Below are positions 10,601-22,501 of a stretch of 64,000 nucleotides of DNA, piece by piece. This DNA is from Anadara kagoshimensis (taxonomy: Eukaryota; Mollusca; Bivalvia; Arcoida; Arcidae): NCBI GenBank assembly GCA_021292105.1, contig CM037875.1:60818408-60882407 (forward strand). The letters run 5' to 3'. Position 1 is the first letter of the stretch. Each line of letters starts with the position of its first letter. Under the pieces are notes generated by a model, which worked only from the letters and a program-made list of their open reading frames with translations, had not been told where the DNA came from and did not search any database. A program made the position numbers and the translations under genes.

Positions 10601-11649
10601 TTTTGAATTTTTAGTAATATAATGCGTTCAAAATCAGCACAGAGCTACCTCAGCGGCCCATTGATACTATACCAATAATATGATAGATGTCACAATTTAA
10701 GGAACTTGTGGCGACCAAACATTAAGCAGTTCCAAAAAAAAACCAAGTTTGATAAATATATGTAATATGAAGAAATAGTATAAGATATTTTCAGAGCAAG
10801 TGTCTGCCTCAACAGAAGTCATAACAACGTTTTACAAGCTAAGATTGTTAGCCTAGAGAAAAAACTTTATTTGATAAGTATACAAGGGGAGAAAACTCTT
10901 CCAACATCAGAAACTTATAAGATCTGTGGTATATGTTATATGGTAAATGATAGTATACCACAGACGATATACAGCTATAGTAAAACCGAATACATTTTGG
11001 TTAATCATCTTATAACGCGGTTTGTGTAAAGCTATTTGGTATGAAATCAAATACAGTACAGATATGTCCAAAGTTTAACACTTAACTTACGGTGGTCGAG
11101 ATGATGGATTGCTAATGTCCGACAAGATTCCGAGAGATAAATGGCAGGAACTGAAAAGATATCGAGAGATGGGCTGCCAATTCGGCACTAATTCCGGGGT
11201 AGATTGGTGTTAACGTGACTTTCGACAGGTCTGTACTGTTTATTGATATTTCCCCCATAATTACATTATTCTGGAATTTATGTTGTTTACAGACGTTTTC
11301 CATAACTTGGTTTAATTACGTTTGTATTTCACATATTCCAGAATTAAGTTTACTAAAGACGATATTCTTTACACCCATAAAACAAATTTGAGGACAAGCC
11401 GGTCCGCAACATGCTTATAGCAACTTCTAATGAGGCGTTGGACTTTATTTGGAGTTGTTACAATGCAGGAATCTACCTGTTCGAAAGCAACCCGCCGGTT
11501 GCACAAAGCGAGGAACTCACATAATTCCTCTTCACCGGAGCATGCCGTGACTAATAATGAAGCTACACTTCACGGTGTTACAGAACCTCCAAACCCGATT
11601 ATCGAAATGGTCTTACCACCAGCATCCAAACTTGAGAAGGTTTAAAGCA
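10601..11649. other. Non-coding DNA with a 43-bp palindrome
   Basis: At 10921-10963 TCTGTGGTATAT is mirrored by GTATACCACAGA around an AT spacer, a possible micro-element unrelated to the TGTCATATACCA family. Around 11090-11215 a short plus-strand reading (DKIPRDKWQELKRYREMG) looks protein-like, but I cannot assign it. Confidence 0.4.
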
Positions 11650-12440
11650 GTTACTAGTACCTGAAACAGGAACCGTAAATACATAAATTGGGTGTACGAA
11701 TCCTAGAAAGTTTTCTGATGACAGACCTTCAACAAAAAAACTCGCAGACAGCTGTATAATTGTGTGACATGGAACATACGAGTTTGGGTTATTTGTCATT
11801 TGTATACAGTTTACGTGATTTTTAATTGGACAGAAAATATACCAATACCAACATGTCCAAATCACAATACCAAAGCAATATATAAACTTTGAAACTGGCA
11901 AATAACGTTAAATACGGGAACCTCCCGGCAACAGTGAACCCGGGTGCTCTGGAAGAGTAAGCACCTCCTGTTCTGCTAGCTACATCCACTACGTGTAAGG
12001 TGGAAATTGAGAGTGGAAAGAACACTGGACTATGTAAAAAAAAATGCGTGAAATCATATTCAGCAGCGACATCATACTTATCGACAATATTGTAATTAAC
12101 TTTTTGAGGGCCTTGATAAGCGTTGGTTTGCAATATACCTGAATTAATAATTTATTTGTAAGCAGCTTCCTTCGTAGTATACAGTTCTCGTAGTGGGAAT
12201 AAGGTCGGCATAGTGTATTAATTAAGAACAAACTTAACGTGCCATAAGCAGGAGTAGCAAGTAAATTGTTGTATAGAAAAGGAAAGTTAACAATAGAAAA
12301 AAATCAAGTTGACAGTTTGAAGTTTGCATGAAGTTTGTCATACACCTTTGACAAATGTAGCCCTTTCACTGGCATCATAATTGATATGAAGCAGAACTTG
12401 GGGAAGCAGCCGCCATGATCATTTATTTCAAGCTCACCAG
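11650..12440 (-). pseudogene. PLE-like reverse transcriptase, 3' fragment and tail (copy P2)
   Basis: The minus strand from about 12230 gives RPYSHYENCILRRKLLTNKL and then, in two alternating frames, YCKPTLIKALKKL, IVDKYDV and similar pieces. These match the region after the catalytic motif in copies P1 and P3. The tail resembles the tails at 14500-14657 and 56800-57130: GTAGCTAGC, then an AGGAGGTGCTTACTC-like segment, then GATTTGGACATG. Multiple frameshifts are present and no catalytic motif remains. Confidence 0.6.
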
Positions 12441-12668
12441 TATTAGATGACGTTCACATAATCTCCGAATTCAGGATTATTAAGATATAGATTTGTATAT
12501 ACATTTGGCGAGTCTTCACTCCAGATTTAACAAGTCTCTGCATTAATTCTGCTTCCGATACGAATAAAGAAACAAATCAGTTATATTTATATAAGCAATC
12601 GTCCACACTTTGTGCCCATTGGTATAAACCGATTGGAAAAAGTTATATTACCAAACACCTATGTTGTC
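12441..12668. other. Non-coding flank of the giant palindrome
   Basis: No feature seen. Sequence homology between the two arms of the next element begins abruptly at 12671. Confidence 0.5.
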
Positions 12669-13709
12669 TAGTCCCAGAGCTCATACGGGTTTATTTGACT
12701 TTTATTGGCCAAAAGGTCTGAAACTGTTTCTGAAAGGCAAGTATCAGTATAATATGAAAATGCATTTCTTACAAAATTCAGTCTGGACATTTTTTGTAAA
12801 TACCGGATTTTTGAAGAGCACCTGAACGTATTTGTCAAAAACACGTTTTTGGGGTAGGGGAAGGAAATCGTGATTATATAACGCCTAAATACGATAGATA
12901 CCCATTAAATTTGGTATCATTCTAAAGGTTATTGATAATTTTTTATTATATGATAAAATGTTTTTCAATATGATGTCACTAGGTACAGATATGATGTCAT
13001 AAACTATTTTTTAAAATTAAAAATAGTGAAAAAGACTATTTTGATCGGATACAAATTTCTCAGGTTTACATTTTGTGTGTGTTGTCATTAATTTTTGTTA
13101 TAAAATAATTATATACCCTCTGCCATTGATATTCTATAACTTTGATGTGTAAGTATCCGAGCATTATAATATTTTCTATCAGAGAAAATATGTACCCACT
13201 TCTACTGAAGAGTTCATTTTTGGGGGTAGGGGAACACTATCATGATTTAACATCATAACTATATATATTATCCCATCATGGTATCAAATTAAAGGTATTT
13301 TAATAAACTGTAATATTATTTATCAACATGAAACAAATTACCTTTCATTACGTCATCGTGACGTCATATTTGTAATTATTCGGTAAAATGCATTAAAATG
13401 TGATGAGATATATTTTCTTTTTTATGTCGTTCAACTGAGAGAATATAAATATCATCTATAATAACTAAAAACAACAGTAATGAAAAACAGTTAAAAAACT
13501 GCAATATTTAAAATATATTACAGAAATATACTGCAAAACTCCAAGTTTAACAACAATGACAAGAAAAAGAAACAAGAACATGTTTATATGTTGATCCAAA
13601 TCTTAAATAAAATATTACAACTATTGCTACATCACGTTTTGGCTGTAAACTATAAACCTTTTGTTATAGTATTACTTATTCAATTCTACGTATTTTCACT
13701 ATTTATCAC

Positions 13710-14657
13710 TCCAAGTACATGTATCATGGAAGAGGGAGTCTGGATATTGTGCCAAGCATCATACGGATTCCAAACAAAAATTTACTGAAGATACCATCAA
13801 CAAAATATTGGAGTTTTTGATAGATAACATATCTTTTGTGTTTGATTACATAATTTTCAAGCAAACAATCGTTATATCAATGGGTACAAACTGTAGATCA
13901 TTGCTTGTTGATTTGCTTCTTTATTGGTATAAAGCAGAATTTTCGCAGAAATTTGTTATATCTAGAGAGAAGACTGTCGCCAAATCATTCAACTCCACAT
14001 ACATATTTATAGATGACGCCCTGTCTCTTAACAATTCTAAATTAGGATGCTATGTGAATGTCATCTATCCTAGTGAGCTTGAAATAAAAGATACGACTGA
14101 ATCCTCAAGTTCTGCTTCATATTTAGACTTATACCTGAATATGACGCCCACGACAGGCTACATTTGAAACTTTATAACAAACGTGATGACTTCAGTTTTT
14201 CTATTGTCAACTCTCCTTGTCTATGAAGCAATATACCTGCTTGTATGCTTTGCTAATTAATACGCTATGGTAAAGCCTGCTCCCACTACGAGAATTTTGT
14301 ACAACAAAGCAGGCTGCTTGCAAAAAATTGTTGACTCGGGAATATTGCAAACCTAGGCTTATCAGGGCCTTCAAAAAGTTTTATGGTCGTCATCAATGTA
14401 TTGTTGATAAGTTGATGTCTTTGTTTCCAGGATTGCCTTGGATATATTTGACGTCCCATAGTTCCATGTTTCTTTCACACAGTTTTGGTTACACACGTGG
14501 CGGGTGTAGCTAGCTAAACAGGAAATGCTTTCCCTTATGGAGGAGCATCCAGCCTCACTTCCCTGGTAGAAGTTAACGTGTCTAACTTGTCAGTTCCAAA
14601 GTCGTCACTTTGCTTCTGGATTGTGATTCGGACATGGATTTGTTTTTGCTCAATAAT
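13710..14657 (+). pseudogene. PLE-like reverse transcriptase fragment inserted in the left arm (copy P3)
   Basis: The open frame 13808-14167 reads FLIDNISFVFDYIIFKQTI, then SMGTNCRSLLVDLLLYWYK, then FIDDALSLNNSKLG, then ELEIKDTTESSSSASYLDLY. The FIDD motif corresponds to the reverse-transcriptase catalytic DD motif. After a frameshift, pieces of the downstream region follow (KFYGRHQCIVDK at about 14380) and a tail with GTAGCTAGCTAAACAGGAA. The N-terminal half is missing. I call it Penelope-like from motif memory; a family search is needed to name it. The boundaries come from comparing the two arms of the host palindrome: the right arm runs straight through at the equivalent point near 19120. 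Confidence 0.65.
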
Positions 14658-15114
14658 GATTTTATACCTCATAAAATTGGAAAGCATTGTTTCAGTGTCA
14701 TCGTTTTTATTAGTCATCATCATTTTCATCATCCGACTTATCAGATCCGAATTAATCCCCGCCACTTTCTCAACTTTACCCTCCACTGACTGTGGAACAC
14801 TGCTTTCCAATACACATATGATGTTTTGTGGTACCTGTGGTCCATCAAACCAATTAATTAATCAGGTTGAATTGTACATGGGTTTGGAATGAAAGTATTT
14901 TTGAAAAGAAATGTGATGTAGTTGACCAGCAATATTTTGAGTTGTAGAACTCTCTTGCATGATGGCATGCTACTGGGATTTGCACCTTTTATTTTATTTA
15001 ATGGTTCCTCTTTACTTTTTGATTCCTAATATTGTTGAAAGAGAAGAAACTCATACTGTTAACATTGGATATATAGGGTTTTCCATACGGAGTACAGACA
15101 AATTTCTCCAACTT

Positions 15115-15126
15115 GATTCATTAAGT
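15115..15126 (+). repeat. Target-site duplication of the LINE, left copy
   Basis: GATTCATTAAGT is identical to 17387-17398, bracketing the LINE exactly. Confidence 0.85.
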
Positions 15127-17386
15127 GTGCTAGAGCAATGAGGGGAGCAGATGCTGCATCTGACCATTTCTTGGTAGTTGGAAAGATCAAGCTTAAACTG
15201 AAGAAATGTATTCAAAACAACAGTAGATACAGATATGATGTAGAAATATTTAAAGATTGTAACACCACACAGAGCTTTAAAATAAAGTTGCAGGACAAAT
15301 ACCAGGTTTTAGTAGAGCAACATCAAGAAAAAGACACAGTTGAAAATCACTGGGCAGATATTAAAGATTTGATCACATCAACTTGCGATGAGGAAATTGG
15401 TAAAAAGAAAAAGGAGAACAAGCTATGGATTTCCCAGCAAACACTCCAACACAATGGATGAAAGGCAAAAAGTACACGAACAATGGTTGAGTGCAAAAAC
15501 AAGATCAAGGAAAACCAAATATGAGTCAGACTATAAAACAAAGCATCAAGAAGTGAAGAGAAGCGTGAAAAATGATAAGAATTGCTATTTTGGACAACTT
15601 GCAACAAGAGCAGAACTGGCATCAGAGCAAAGAAATATGAAAGAACTGTATGAAATCACACGACAACTATCAGGGAAATCATCAAAATCAGAAAAACCAG
15701 TAAAAGACAAAAATGGCAACACCTTGAACTCAATGGAGGAGCAAAGGCAGAGTTGGGCAGAACACTTTACTGAACTGCTTTACCGCCCAGCACCAGAAAC
15801 AATGGCAGATATTCAACCTGCTGCAGAACACCTTAACAAAGACTGTTAAGCTCCATCCTCAAATGAAATTATTAAAGCCATAATGACCTTGAAAAATGGT
15901 AAATCTCCAGGCCCAGATTTGGTACCAGCAGAGGCACTAAAGGCTGGTCCTAAAACAACAGCAAGAATACTGAAACCTCTTTTAACAAAAATTTGGGAAA
16001 CAGAAGAACTCCCAGAAGACTGGAAAAAAGGGTACATCATAAAACTTCCCAAAAAAGGAGATTTAAGCCAATGCAAAAACTATAGAGGCATAATGTTACT
16101 TTCTGTGCCTGTGAAAATACTCAACAGAATCATTCTTGACAGAATTAAATCATCAGCAGACAAGAAACTGCGAGACCACCAAGCAGGGTTTAGAAGAGAG
16201 AGATCTTGCATTGACCAAATAGCCACCTTGCGAATGATAATAGAGCAGTCAATAGAATGGAATAGTTCCCTCTATGTCAACTTTACCGACTTTGAGAAAG
16301 CGTTCGACAGTCTTGACAGGGAAACTCTATGGAAACTCCTGGACAGCTACGGAGTACCAAACAAAATTGTCACTCTTATAAAGAATATATATGAGGGAAT
16401 GAAATGCCAGGTTGTACACGGTGGAGACACAAGTGAAGAATTTGAGATAAGATCAGGTGTTAGGCAAGGCTGCTTACTTTCCCCTTTTCTTTTTCTTTTG
16501 GCCATTGACTGGATCATGAAGGAATCAACATCAGGGAAAAGAAATGGAATCCAGTGGAACTTAACAAACCAACTAGAGGACCTGGATTTTGCTGACGATC
16601 TGGCTCTTCTTTCCCATACTCATGACCAAATGCAAGATAAAACATCCACATTAGTTGAAAAGGCAGCAAAAACAGGACTTCGTATAAATAAGGAAAAGAC
16701 CAAAATTATGAGAATAAATACAAACAACATCAATAATATTGAAATAGATAACACACATCTTGAAAATGTAACATCATTTGTTTATCTTGGAAGTATGGTT
16801 AATAACCTTGGAGGAACAGAAGGTGATGTGAAAGCAAGATTAGCAAAAGCATACACTGCATTTGGCATCCTTCGAAAAGTCTGGAAATCAAGACAGATAA
16901 CAACTAAGACTAAGCTCAGGATATGCAATAGCAACGTCAAATCAATCTTACTATATGGCTCAGAAACATGGAGTCTCAGAGTCAACAACAGCAATAAGCT
17001 TCAAATATTCATAAACAAATGTCTGAGATCCATCCTTTAGATATGGTGGCACAACAAAATCACAAATGAAGATCTTTGGCAAAGGACTAAACAAACACCT
17101 ATTGTTCAGGAAATAAAGAAGAGAAAATTGAAGTGGCTGGGCCACACGCTGCGCAAAGGCAAGACGAACATCACATGCCAAGCCCTTCAATGGACACCTC
17201 AGGGAAAAAGAAAAAGGGGAAGACCGAAACTTACATGGAGAAGAGCACTGGAGAAAGAGATGCTAGAACAAGAATATACATGGAACAACATCCACCAACT
17301 AGCAAAAGACAGAGGAAGATGGAGAGGAATCGTCAGTGGCCTATACTCCACTGGGGAGTGAAAAAGGCTTAAGTCAAGTAAGTCAA
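15127..17386 (+). mobile_element. 5'-truncated RTE-type LINE
   Basis: A 2.26-kb non-LTR retrotransposon flanked by a perfect 12-bp target duplication. Only the last part of the endonuclease survives (RGADAASDHFLVVG near 15141), followed by the full reverse-transcriptase region. The 3' end is a short tandem tail, AAGTCAAGTAAGTCAAG, as is common in RTE-type elements. It interrupts the left arm of the giant palindrome and is therefore younger than it. Confidence 0.85.
15138..17361 (+). pseudogene. LINE endonuclease/reverse transcriptase, inactivated
   Basis: This would encode the endonuclease tail and reverse transcriptase needed for target-primed retrotransposition. Visible parts in order: SDH motif of the endonuclease (about 15156); a coiled basic linker; NGKSPGPDLVPAEALK; NYRGIMLLS; HQAGFRRERSCIDQ; FTDFEKAFDS; SGVRQGCLLSPFLF; the catalytic FADD motif near 16588-16599; YLGSMVNNLGG; LLYGSETW; and the terminal WLGHTLRKG and RGRPKLTWRR. 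One frameshift lies near 15400-15460, and stops occur at 15847-15849 and 17038-17040 within an otherwise continuous frame. The order and style fit RTE/BovB-like elements; I am confident of LINE, less so of the clade. Confidence 0.85.
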
Positions 17387-17398
17387 GATTCATTAAGT
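17387..17398 (+). repeat. Target-site duplication of the LINE, right copy
   Basis: GATTCATTAAGT follows the AGTCA-type tail directly and matches 15115-15126. Confidence 0.85.
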
Positions 17399-17857
17399 CC
17401 TCGGTAATGTTTCAACTGTTACAATAATGCATTTTTAAGTGATCACTATATTTTGAGAGGTCTAGCTATCCCTTCATTAATAAATGCTGAACTGAAGTAA
17501 AGTCCGAGCTAGTAAAAACATGTAATCCGGGCAGTGCATCAATTGAAACAGTTCTGGTTTGTGTGACAAACTTGATGGATATGACGCTGTGTATTGCTGC
17601 TGCTAAGACCAACATCCATCCAACCTCCATGAAAACTTGGTAACCTCCAATAATCTTTGCATACGATGCATTTATACTCCAGACGCGGTGCAGAAGATTC
17701 GACTATTGCTATCGCTAGATCTGACCATAAACGGCGAAGAGATTGACAGCAAGCTCTACGGTCTTCTTTTAAAATAAAACTTTTCATATTCTTTGCTAGA
17801 GAATAAAGTAATGCATCATGTGCAAAGATTATTAGAGGTGATCAAGTTTGCATTGAG

Positions 17858-19070
17858 TTGAAGAAACCTGTCACTAGTTTTATGCAGTTGATGACGTTGA
17901 AGTATGTGAAGAGATGTAAACATGAGGAAGTAGATACACGGATGGTGTTGCACTTGGCGGAAATTGTTAAAAGTATATTTTATGTAAGAATGTCATCAGA
18001 GGTAATGGTTACACTTGCACATCATGTACATCGACTTATGAAAAAGCAACCTCATGTTTGGATCGATGTTAGTCTAAGCAGTAGCAATACACGATGTCAT
18101 ATCAACATAAACATGTTTTTCACACAAACCAGACCTTTTTATTCATGTATTTACTGTCTCAGACTTTACTTCAGCATTTGCCAATAAAGGGATAGCTAGA
18201 CCTCTTAAAATGTGTGACTTCAAGAATTCTGTACTTTGGGTAACAGTAGAAACATTACTAAAAACTTAATGAATCAGTTGGAGAAATTTGTCTGGGTTCT
18301 GTATAAAAAACCCCTATATGTCCAATGGCAACAGTGTGAGGAACCATTAGATAAAATAACAACCCCAGTAGCATGCCACCATGCAAGAGAGTTCTACAAC
18401 AAAATATTGCAGGCCAACTACGTCACATTTCTTTGGAAAATACTTCTTCCAAACTCGTATATAATTCAACCTGATGGAAATGGATGGACTATCTTCAAAG
18501 GTAAATACCTAATCATTTAGTTTGATGGACCACAGGTGTCATGAAACACATCATATGTGTATTGAAAAAGCCGTGATCTACAGCCAATAAAGGGATAGCT
18601 AGACCTCTTAAAATGTGTGACTTCAAGAATTCTGTACTTTGGGTAACAGTAGAAACATTACTAAAAACTTAATGAATCAGTTGGAGAAATTTGTCTGGGT
18701 TCTGTATAAAAAACCCCTATATGTCCAATGGCAACAGTGTGAGGAACCATTAGATAAAATAACAACCCCAGTAGCATGCCACCATGCAAGAGAGTTCTAC
18801 AACAAAATATTGCAGGCCAACTACGTCACATTTCTTTGGAAAATACTTCTTCCAAACTCGTATATAATTCAACCTGATGGAAATGGATGGACTATCTTCA
18901 AAGGTAAATACCTAATCATTTAGTTTGATGGACCACAGGTGTCATGAAACACATCATATGTGTATTGAAAAAGCCGTGATCTACAGCCAGTGGAGGGTAA
19001 AAATGAGGAAGTTGCATATGGAGAGGATTTATTCGGACCTGGTGAGTCAGATGATGAAAATGATAATTAA
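17858..19070 (+). pseudogene. Fragments of a HEEADTR-type transposon-associated protein
   Basis: The frame starting near 17905 gives CKHEEVDTRMVLHLAEIVK. This is a variant of the H-E-E-A-D-T-R block that I know from large uncharacterised proteins in repeated loci of molluscs, cnidarians and fish. Downstream come WIDVSLSSSNTRCHI, then QLEKFVWVLYKKPLYVQW and QPDGNGWTIFKG. The last two are present twice because of a 403-bp duplication. The acidic end EEVAYGEDLFGPGESDDEND stops with TAA at 19070. Stops separate the pieces. A damaged copy of the same C-terminal part is encoded on the minus strand of the left arm (14535-14810). The biochemical role is unknown to me. Confidence 0.5.
18183..18988. 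repeat. Perfect 403-bp tandem duplication
   Basis: 18183-18585 and 18586-18988 appear identical base for base, including the 94-codon frames at 18236-18520 and 18639-18923. The left arm has only one equivalent of this segment, so the duplication post-dates arm divergence, or it is an assembly duplication. Confidence 0.9.
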
Positions 19071-20161
19071 TAACTAAGACAAAAACATGACACTGAAACA
19101 ATGATTTTCAATTTTATTGTGTATAAATGATAAATAGTGAAAATACGTAGAATTGAGGAAGCAATACGGTAAAAAAAAGTCTTATAGTTTATAACCAAAA
19201 CGTGATGTAGCAATAATTGTAATATTATGTATTTTAAACTTGGATTAACATATAATACTTGTTCTTGTTTCTTTTTCTGCTCATTGTTAAATTTGGAGTT
19301 AAGCAGTCTGTTTCCGTAATATAGTACAATCTTTAACTGTTTTTCATTATCGTTGTTTGTACATATTACATATATTAATTATAATCTGTCAGTTAAATGA
19401 CATAAATAATAAATATATCTCTTCATATTTTTTATGTATTTTACCAAATAATTACGATTATGATGTCACTATGACGCAATGAAAGGTAATTTGTTTTATG
19501 TTGATGCATAATATTACAGTTTTATAACATACCTTCAATTTGATACCAAACATGATGGGATAGCATATATAGTTATGATGTTAAATCATGATAGTGTTCC
19601 CCTACCCCCAAAAATGAACTCTTCAGTAGAAGTGGGTACATATTTTCTCTGATAGAAAATATTATAATGCTCAGTTAATAACACATCAAAGTTATAGAAT
19701 ATCAATGGCAGAGGGTATATAATTTTTTTAAAACAAAAATTATTGACAACGCACACAAAATGTAAACCCGAGAAATTTGTATCCGATCAAAATAGCCTTT
19801 TTCACTATTTTTTAATTTTAAAAAATACTTTATGACATTATATCTGTACGTAGTGACATCATATTGAAAAACATTTTATCATATAATAAAGAATTATCAA
19901 TAACCTTTAGAATGATACCAAATTTATGGGTATCTATCGTATTTAGGCGTTATATAATCACGATTGCCTTCCCCTACCCCAAAAACGTGTTTTTGACAAA
20001 TACGTTCAGGTGGTCTTAAAAAATCCGGGATTTAAAAAAATGTCCAGACCGAATTTTTAAGAAATGCATTTTCATATTATACTGATAATTGCCTTTCAGA
20101 AACAAGTTTCAGACCTTTTGGCAAATAAAAGTCAAATAAACCCGTATGAGCTCTGGGACTA

Positions 20162-20355
20162 TAACTTCAGTATATTTTTGTTTGCAGTCCGTATGGTGCT
20201 TTACAAAATAACCAAAATCCTTGATAGTCACTTCATCTTTATCAAAAGCAGTCGAAAACCATACTAAATAATGTATACGTACATGTCAGGATGTTACACT
20301 AAATATATTTATCATGTCTTATGTACTTCAGTATCAAGCTTAAGAATATATATGT
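20162..20355. other. Spacer between palindrome and hAT remnant
   Basis: No feature seen. Confidence 0.4.
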
Positions 20356-21133
20356 CAGGGCCGTAACTATTACAGAGGCAGACGAGGCAGTTGCCTCGTC
20401 CAGGATTTTTCCAAATGCTGCGTAATTAATTCCAAAATATCCAAATAAATTACTGATAAAAACCTTTGAGTTTGTTAATTTGTAAATCTTTGTTGACGAA
20501 GCTATTAGACGTCTGAAAGTCTAGAACAGAGCTACTATGACATGAGATCGGTTCTGTAATCTTGCCATGTTACACATCCATCGTGATGATGGCATTGGAA
20601 ATGTTTTTCCAAAGAAAATTCTTAAGAAATGGGACAGCACAGGAACTCGCAAGATCAAACTTGCATTTGAACAATTTAGTCAGAGTCTGATATTTTTGTC
20701 AATTATGACATGTAATAAATTCAGATTTAACTTTAGATTAATGTTATTTTTTAATTTTATGTAGTAAATAAGAATATACAGCATAAAGAGCAGGTTATAT
20801 AGTTGCTACATCCAACTGCCTGTCTTTCTGCTTTACAGAATTACTAGTATTCAATATGAACCATATAATAATTTCTGAAAGATTACAATTTTTGGTTTCC
20901 TTAGAGATTGTTAATCCAGTGAGTCACTAAATATATAAAGGTCAACGATGTAATCAAAATGTTGTACATTTTTCGAAGCAAATTTTGCATTTTAATTCAA
21001 GGAAGGAAATGGCAGGATTTTGTGTCAAAAATATCAAAATTTCCGTGGGGCATTCCCCCGGACCCCCTAGCTCGACGCGGCTTTGGCGCGTCCGGCTTGC
21101 CTCGCCCACAAATCAATCATAGTTACGGCCCTG
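20356..21133 (+). mobile_element. hAT-type non-autonomous element
   Basis: The terminal repeats CAGGGCCGTAACTAT and ATAGTTACGGCCCTG are perfect complements with the CAGGG start typical of hAT transposons. Near the right end is GGGGCATTCCCCCGGACCCC, a G/C-rich block I also associate with hAT elements. No clean 8-bp target duplication is visible (ATATATGT versus TATGTATT). Confidence 0.7.
20548..20680 (+). pseudogene. hAT transposase C-terminal fragment
   Basis: Translation gives CNLAMLHIHRDDGIGNVF, then KKILKKWDSTGTRKIKLAFE. LAMLHIHRD resembles the extreme C-terminus of ZMYM1/TTF-like hAT transposases, part of the dimerisation region. All catalytic parts are missing. Confidence 0.55.
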
Positions 21134-21962
21134 TATGTATTTATGTTAAGTGCGATAACCTGTAAATATGTTGGGCAATAAATTGAATCACGCATTGAAT
21201 TTCCCGCCAGTTGATATTCCGAGTATCTGACAGCTAGACCATACATTCTTTTTCGTAACACCTCTGAGTTTTACATACCGTATAACAGCCGCTGTAATTA
21301 TTTTTATCATGACGTGATTCGTGATTTTTACGGATTGTTTACATACATTCACGGACAGTTACACATCACATCAGGTGTGACAGTACTTAATATACAGAAA
21401 GTACAAATAACCACGAGGTGTTTGTGAAATGTAAAGATAGTATCGTAAGTATGCTCACCATTTTGTTGCATGACATGACACACGTTGTTTATAAACAGCA
21501 GAACTCGCTGTAGTAAACAGGTATTACTTTCGGCCGGGCCCACGCACTGCTGCTGCTGCAGTACTTTGTCGATATCGAACTTTTTAATGACATGCATTTT
21601 ATATTTTAATAATGGAAAATGTTTAACTGTTAACTGTTCAACAGTAGTGAAAAACATACTACATTATTTTTCAGTTATTTTTTTATTTTATGACAGTTCA
21701 TGCTTTACTGTAAAAATGACATTATTCTAGCAATTCTGAACATAAACATTTTCCAAAATTTCCTGCACAAATGTTAAGGGTGTGGCTCACATGTTGCAAT
21801 GATTAACCCATTTCAGCCAAATCTCAGACTCTGCTTTCTGAGATAATTATTTGAGTCATGTAAAAAAGACTTGCTGTTTATTTAGCCTATTTCGGAGAAA
21901 GCAAGATCGCAAAATATTCTATAAATTTCAATACAACAGGTACAAATCAATGATTTTTTTTA
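21134..21962. other. Non-coding DNA
   Basis: A 102-codon minus-strand frame at 21349-21657 has no recognisable domain. CTG-rich CACTGCTGCTGCTGCAG occurs at about 21544-21560. No supported gene. Confidence 0.4.
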
Positions 21963-22501
21963 CTTACATGAGCCGAGTCGTAACTGAAATTTTCTGTTTC
22001 GGTTCCATCCTTGCTTAATATATCATTTTATGCGACAAAATATATTTTGGATGGGTGTTTACAATGGTAATCTTTTTTATGAAATGGCGGGATTCTTTAT
22101 GTTACGTAGTCATGGCGAAAGAGTCAACTATTTACGTAGGCTAGTGCAGCTCAAGAACGGATTGATTTTTGCATAACTGGAATGACCAAAATCGATTTAA
22201 TAAAGTAATAAAGTGAACTACCTTTCTGCATTTTCAAACTTTTGAAAATAATTGACGTAAATTCAAACTTTTAAACTCAACCCGACCTTTTAAACCCTTC
22301 ATTGTACCCCTCGCGAACCTACTTAAATAATAAATTCTTCCGTCATCATTACGTCACACGAAAGACTCCGCCATTTTGTCAAAATTTTTACCATTGTAAA
22401 CACCCACCCAAAACAGGTTTTGGTGCATTAAAGGAGTTATGATGCACGGATTACCGGTAGATCGAAATAAGGATTATTAGCAACGACTCGGCTCATGTAA
22501 G
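21963..22501. mobile_element. MITE-3, TA-flanked palindromic element
   Basis: The ends CTTACATGAGCCGAGTCGT and ACGACTCGGCTCATGTAAG are exact complements and are flanked by TA on both sides (21961-21962 and 22502-22503). The arms extend about 160 bp: GGATGGGTGTTTACAATGG on the left pairs with CCATTGTAAACACCCACCC on the right. Each arm carries an ATGGCGG/CCGCCAT motif. A truncated copy lies at about 5878-5985. Confidence 0.8.

Larger units (their letters stand above)
12671..20159. mobile_element. Giant inverted-repeat element with nested insertions
   Basis: The ends are GTCCCAGAGCTCATACGGG and its near reverse complement CCCGTATGAGCTCTGGGAC, each bordered by TA. The left arm is split in three: 12671-13709, 14658-15126 and 17387-17630. 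The right arm runs from 20159 back to about 18045. Matching landmarks include TTTTTGGGGTAGGGGAA (12847) with its complement near 19970, and GGGGGTAGGGGAACACTATC (13214) with its complement near 19590. Removing the insertions gives arms of about 1.7 kb around a spacer of about 400 bp. The terminal TA pair would fit a TA target duplication. The transposase class is unknown to me. Confidence 0.8.

Noticed and set aside
11090..11215. Protein-like stretch DKIPRDKWQELKRYREMG
   Set aside because: Too short, followed by a stop, and not matched to any family I know; left unassigned.
20356..21133. 8-bp hAT target duplication
   Set aside because: The flanks ATATATGT and TATGTATT do not match, so the duplication is not claimed.
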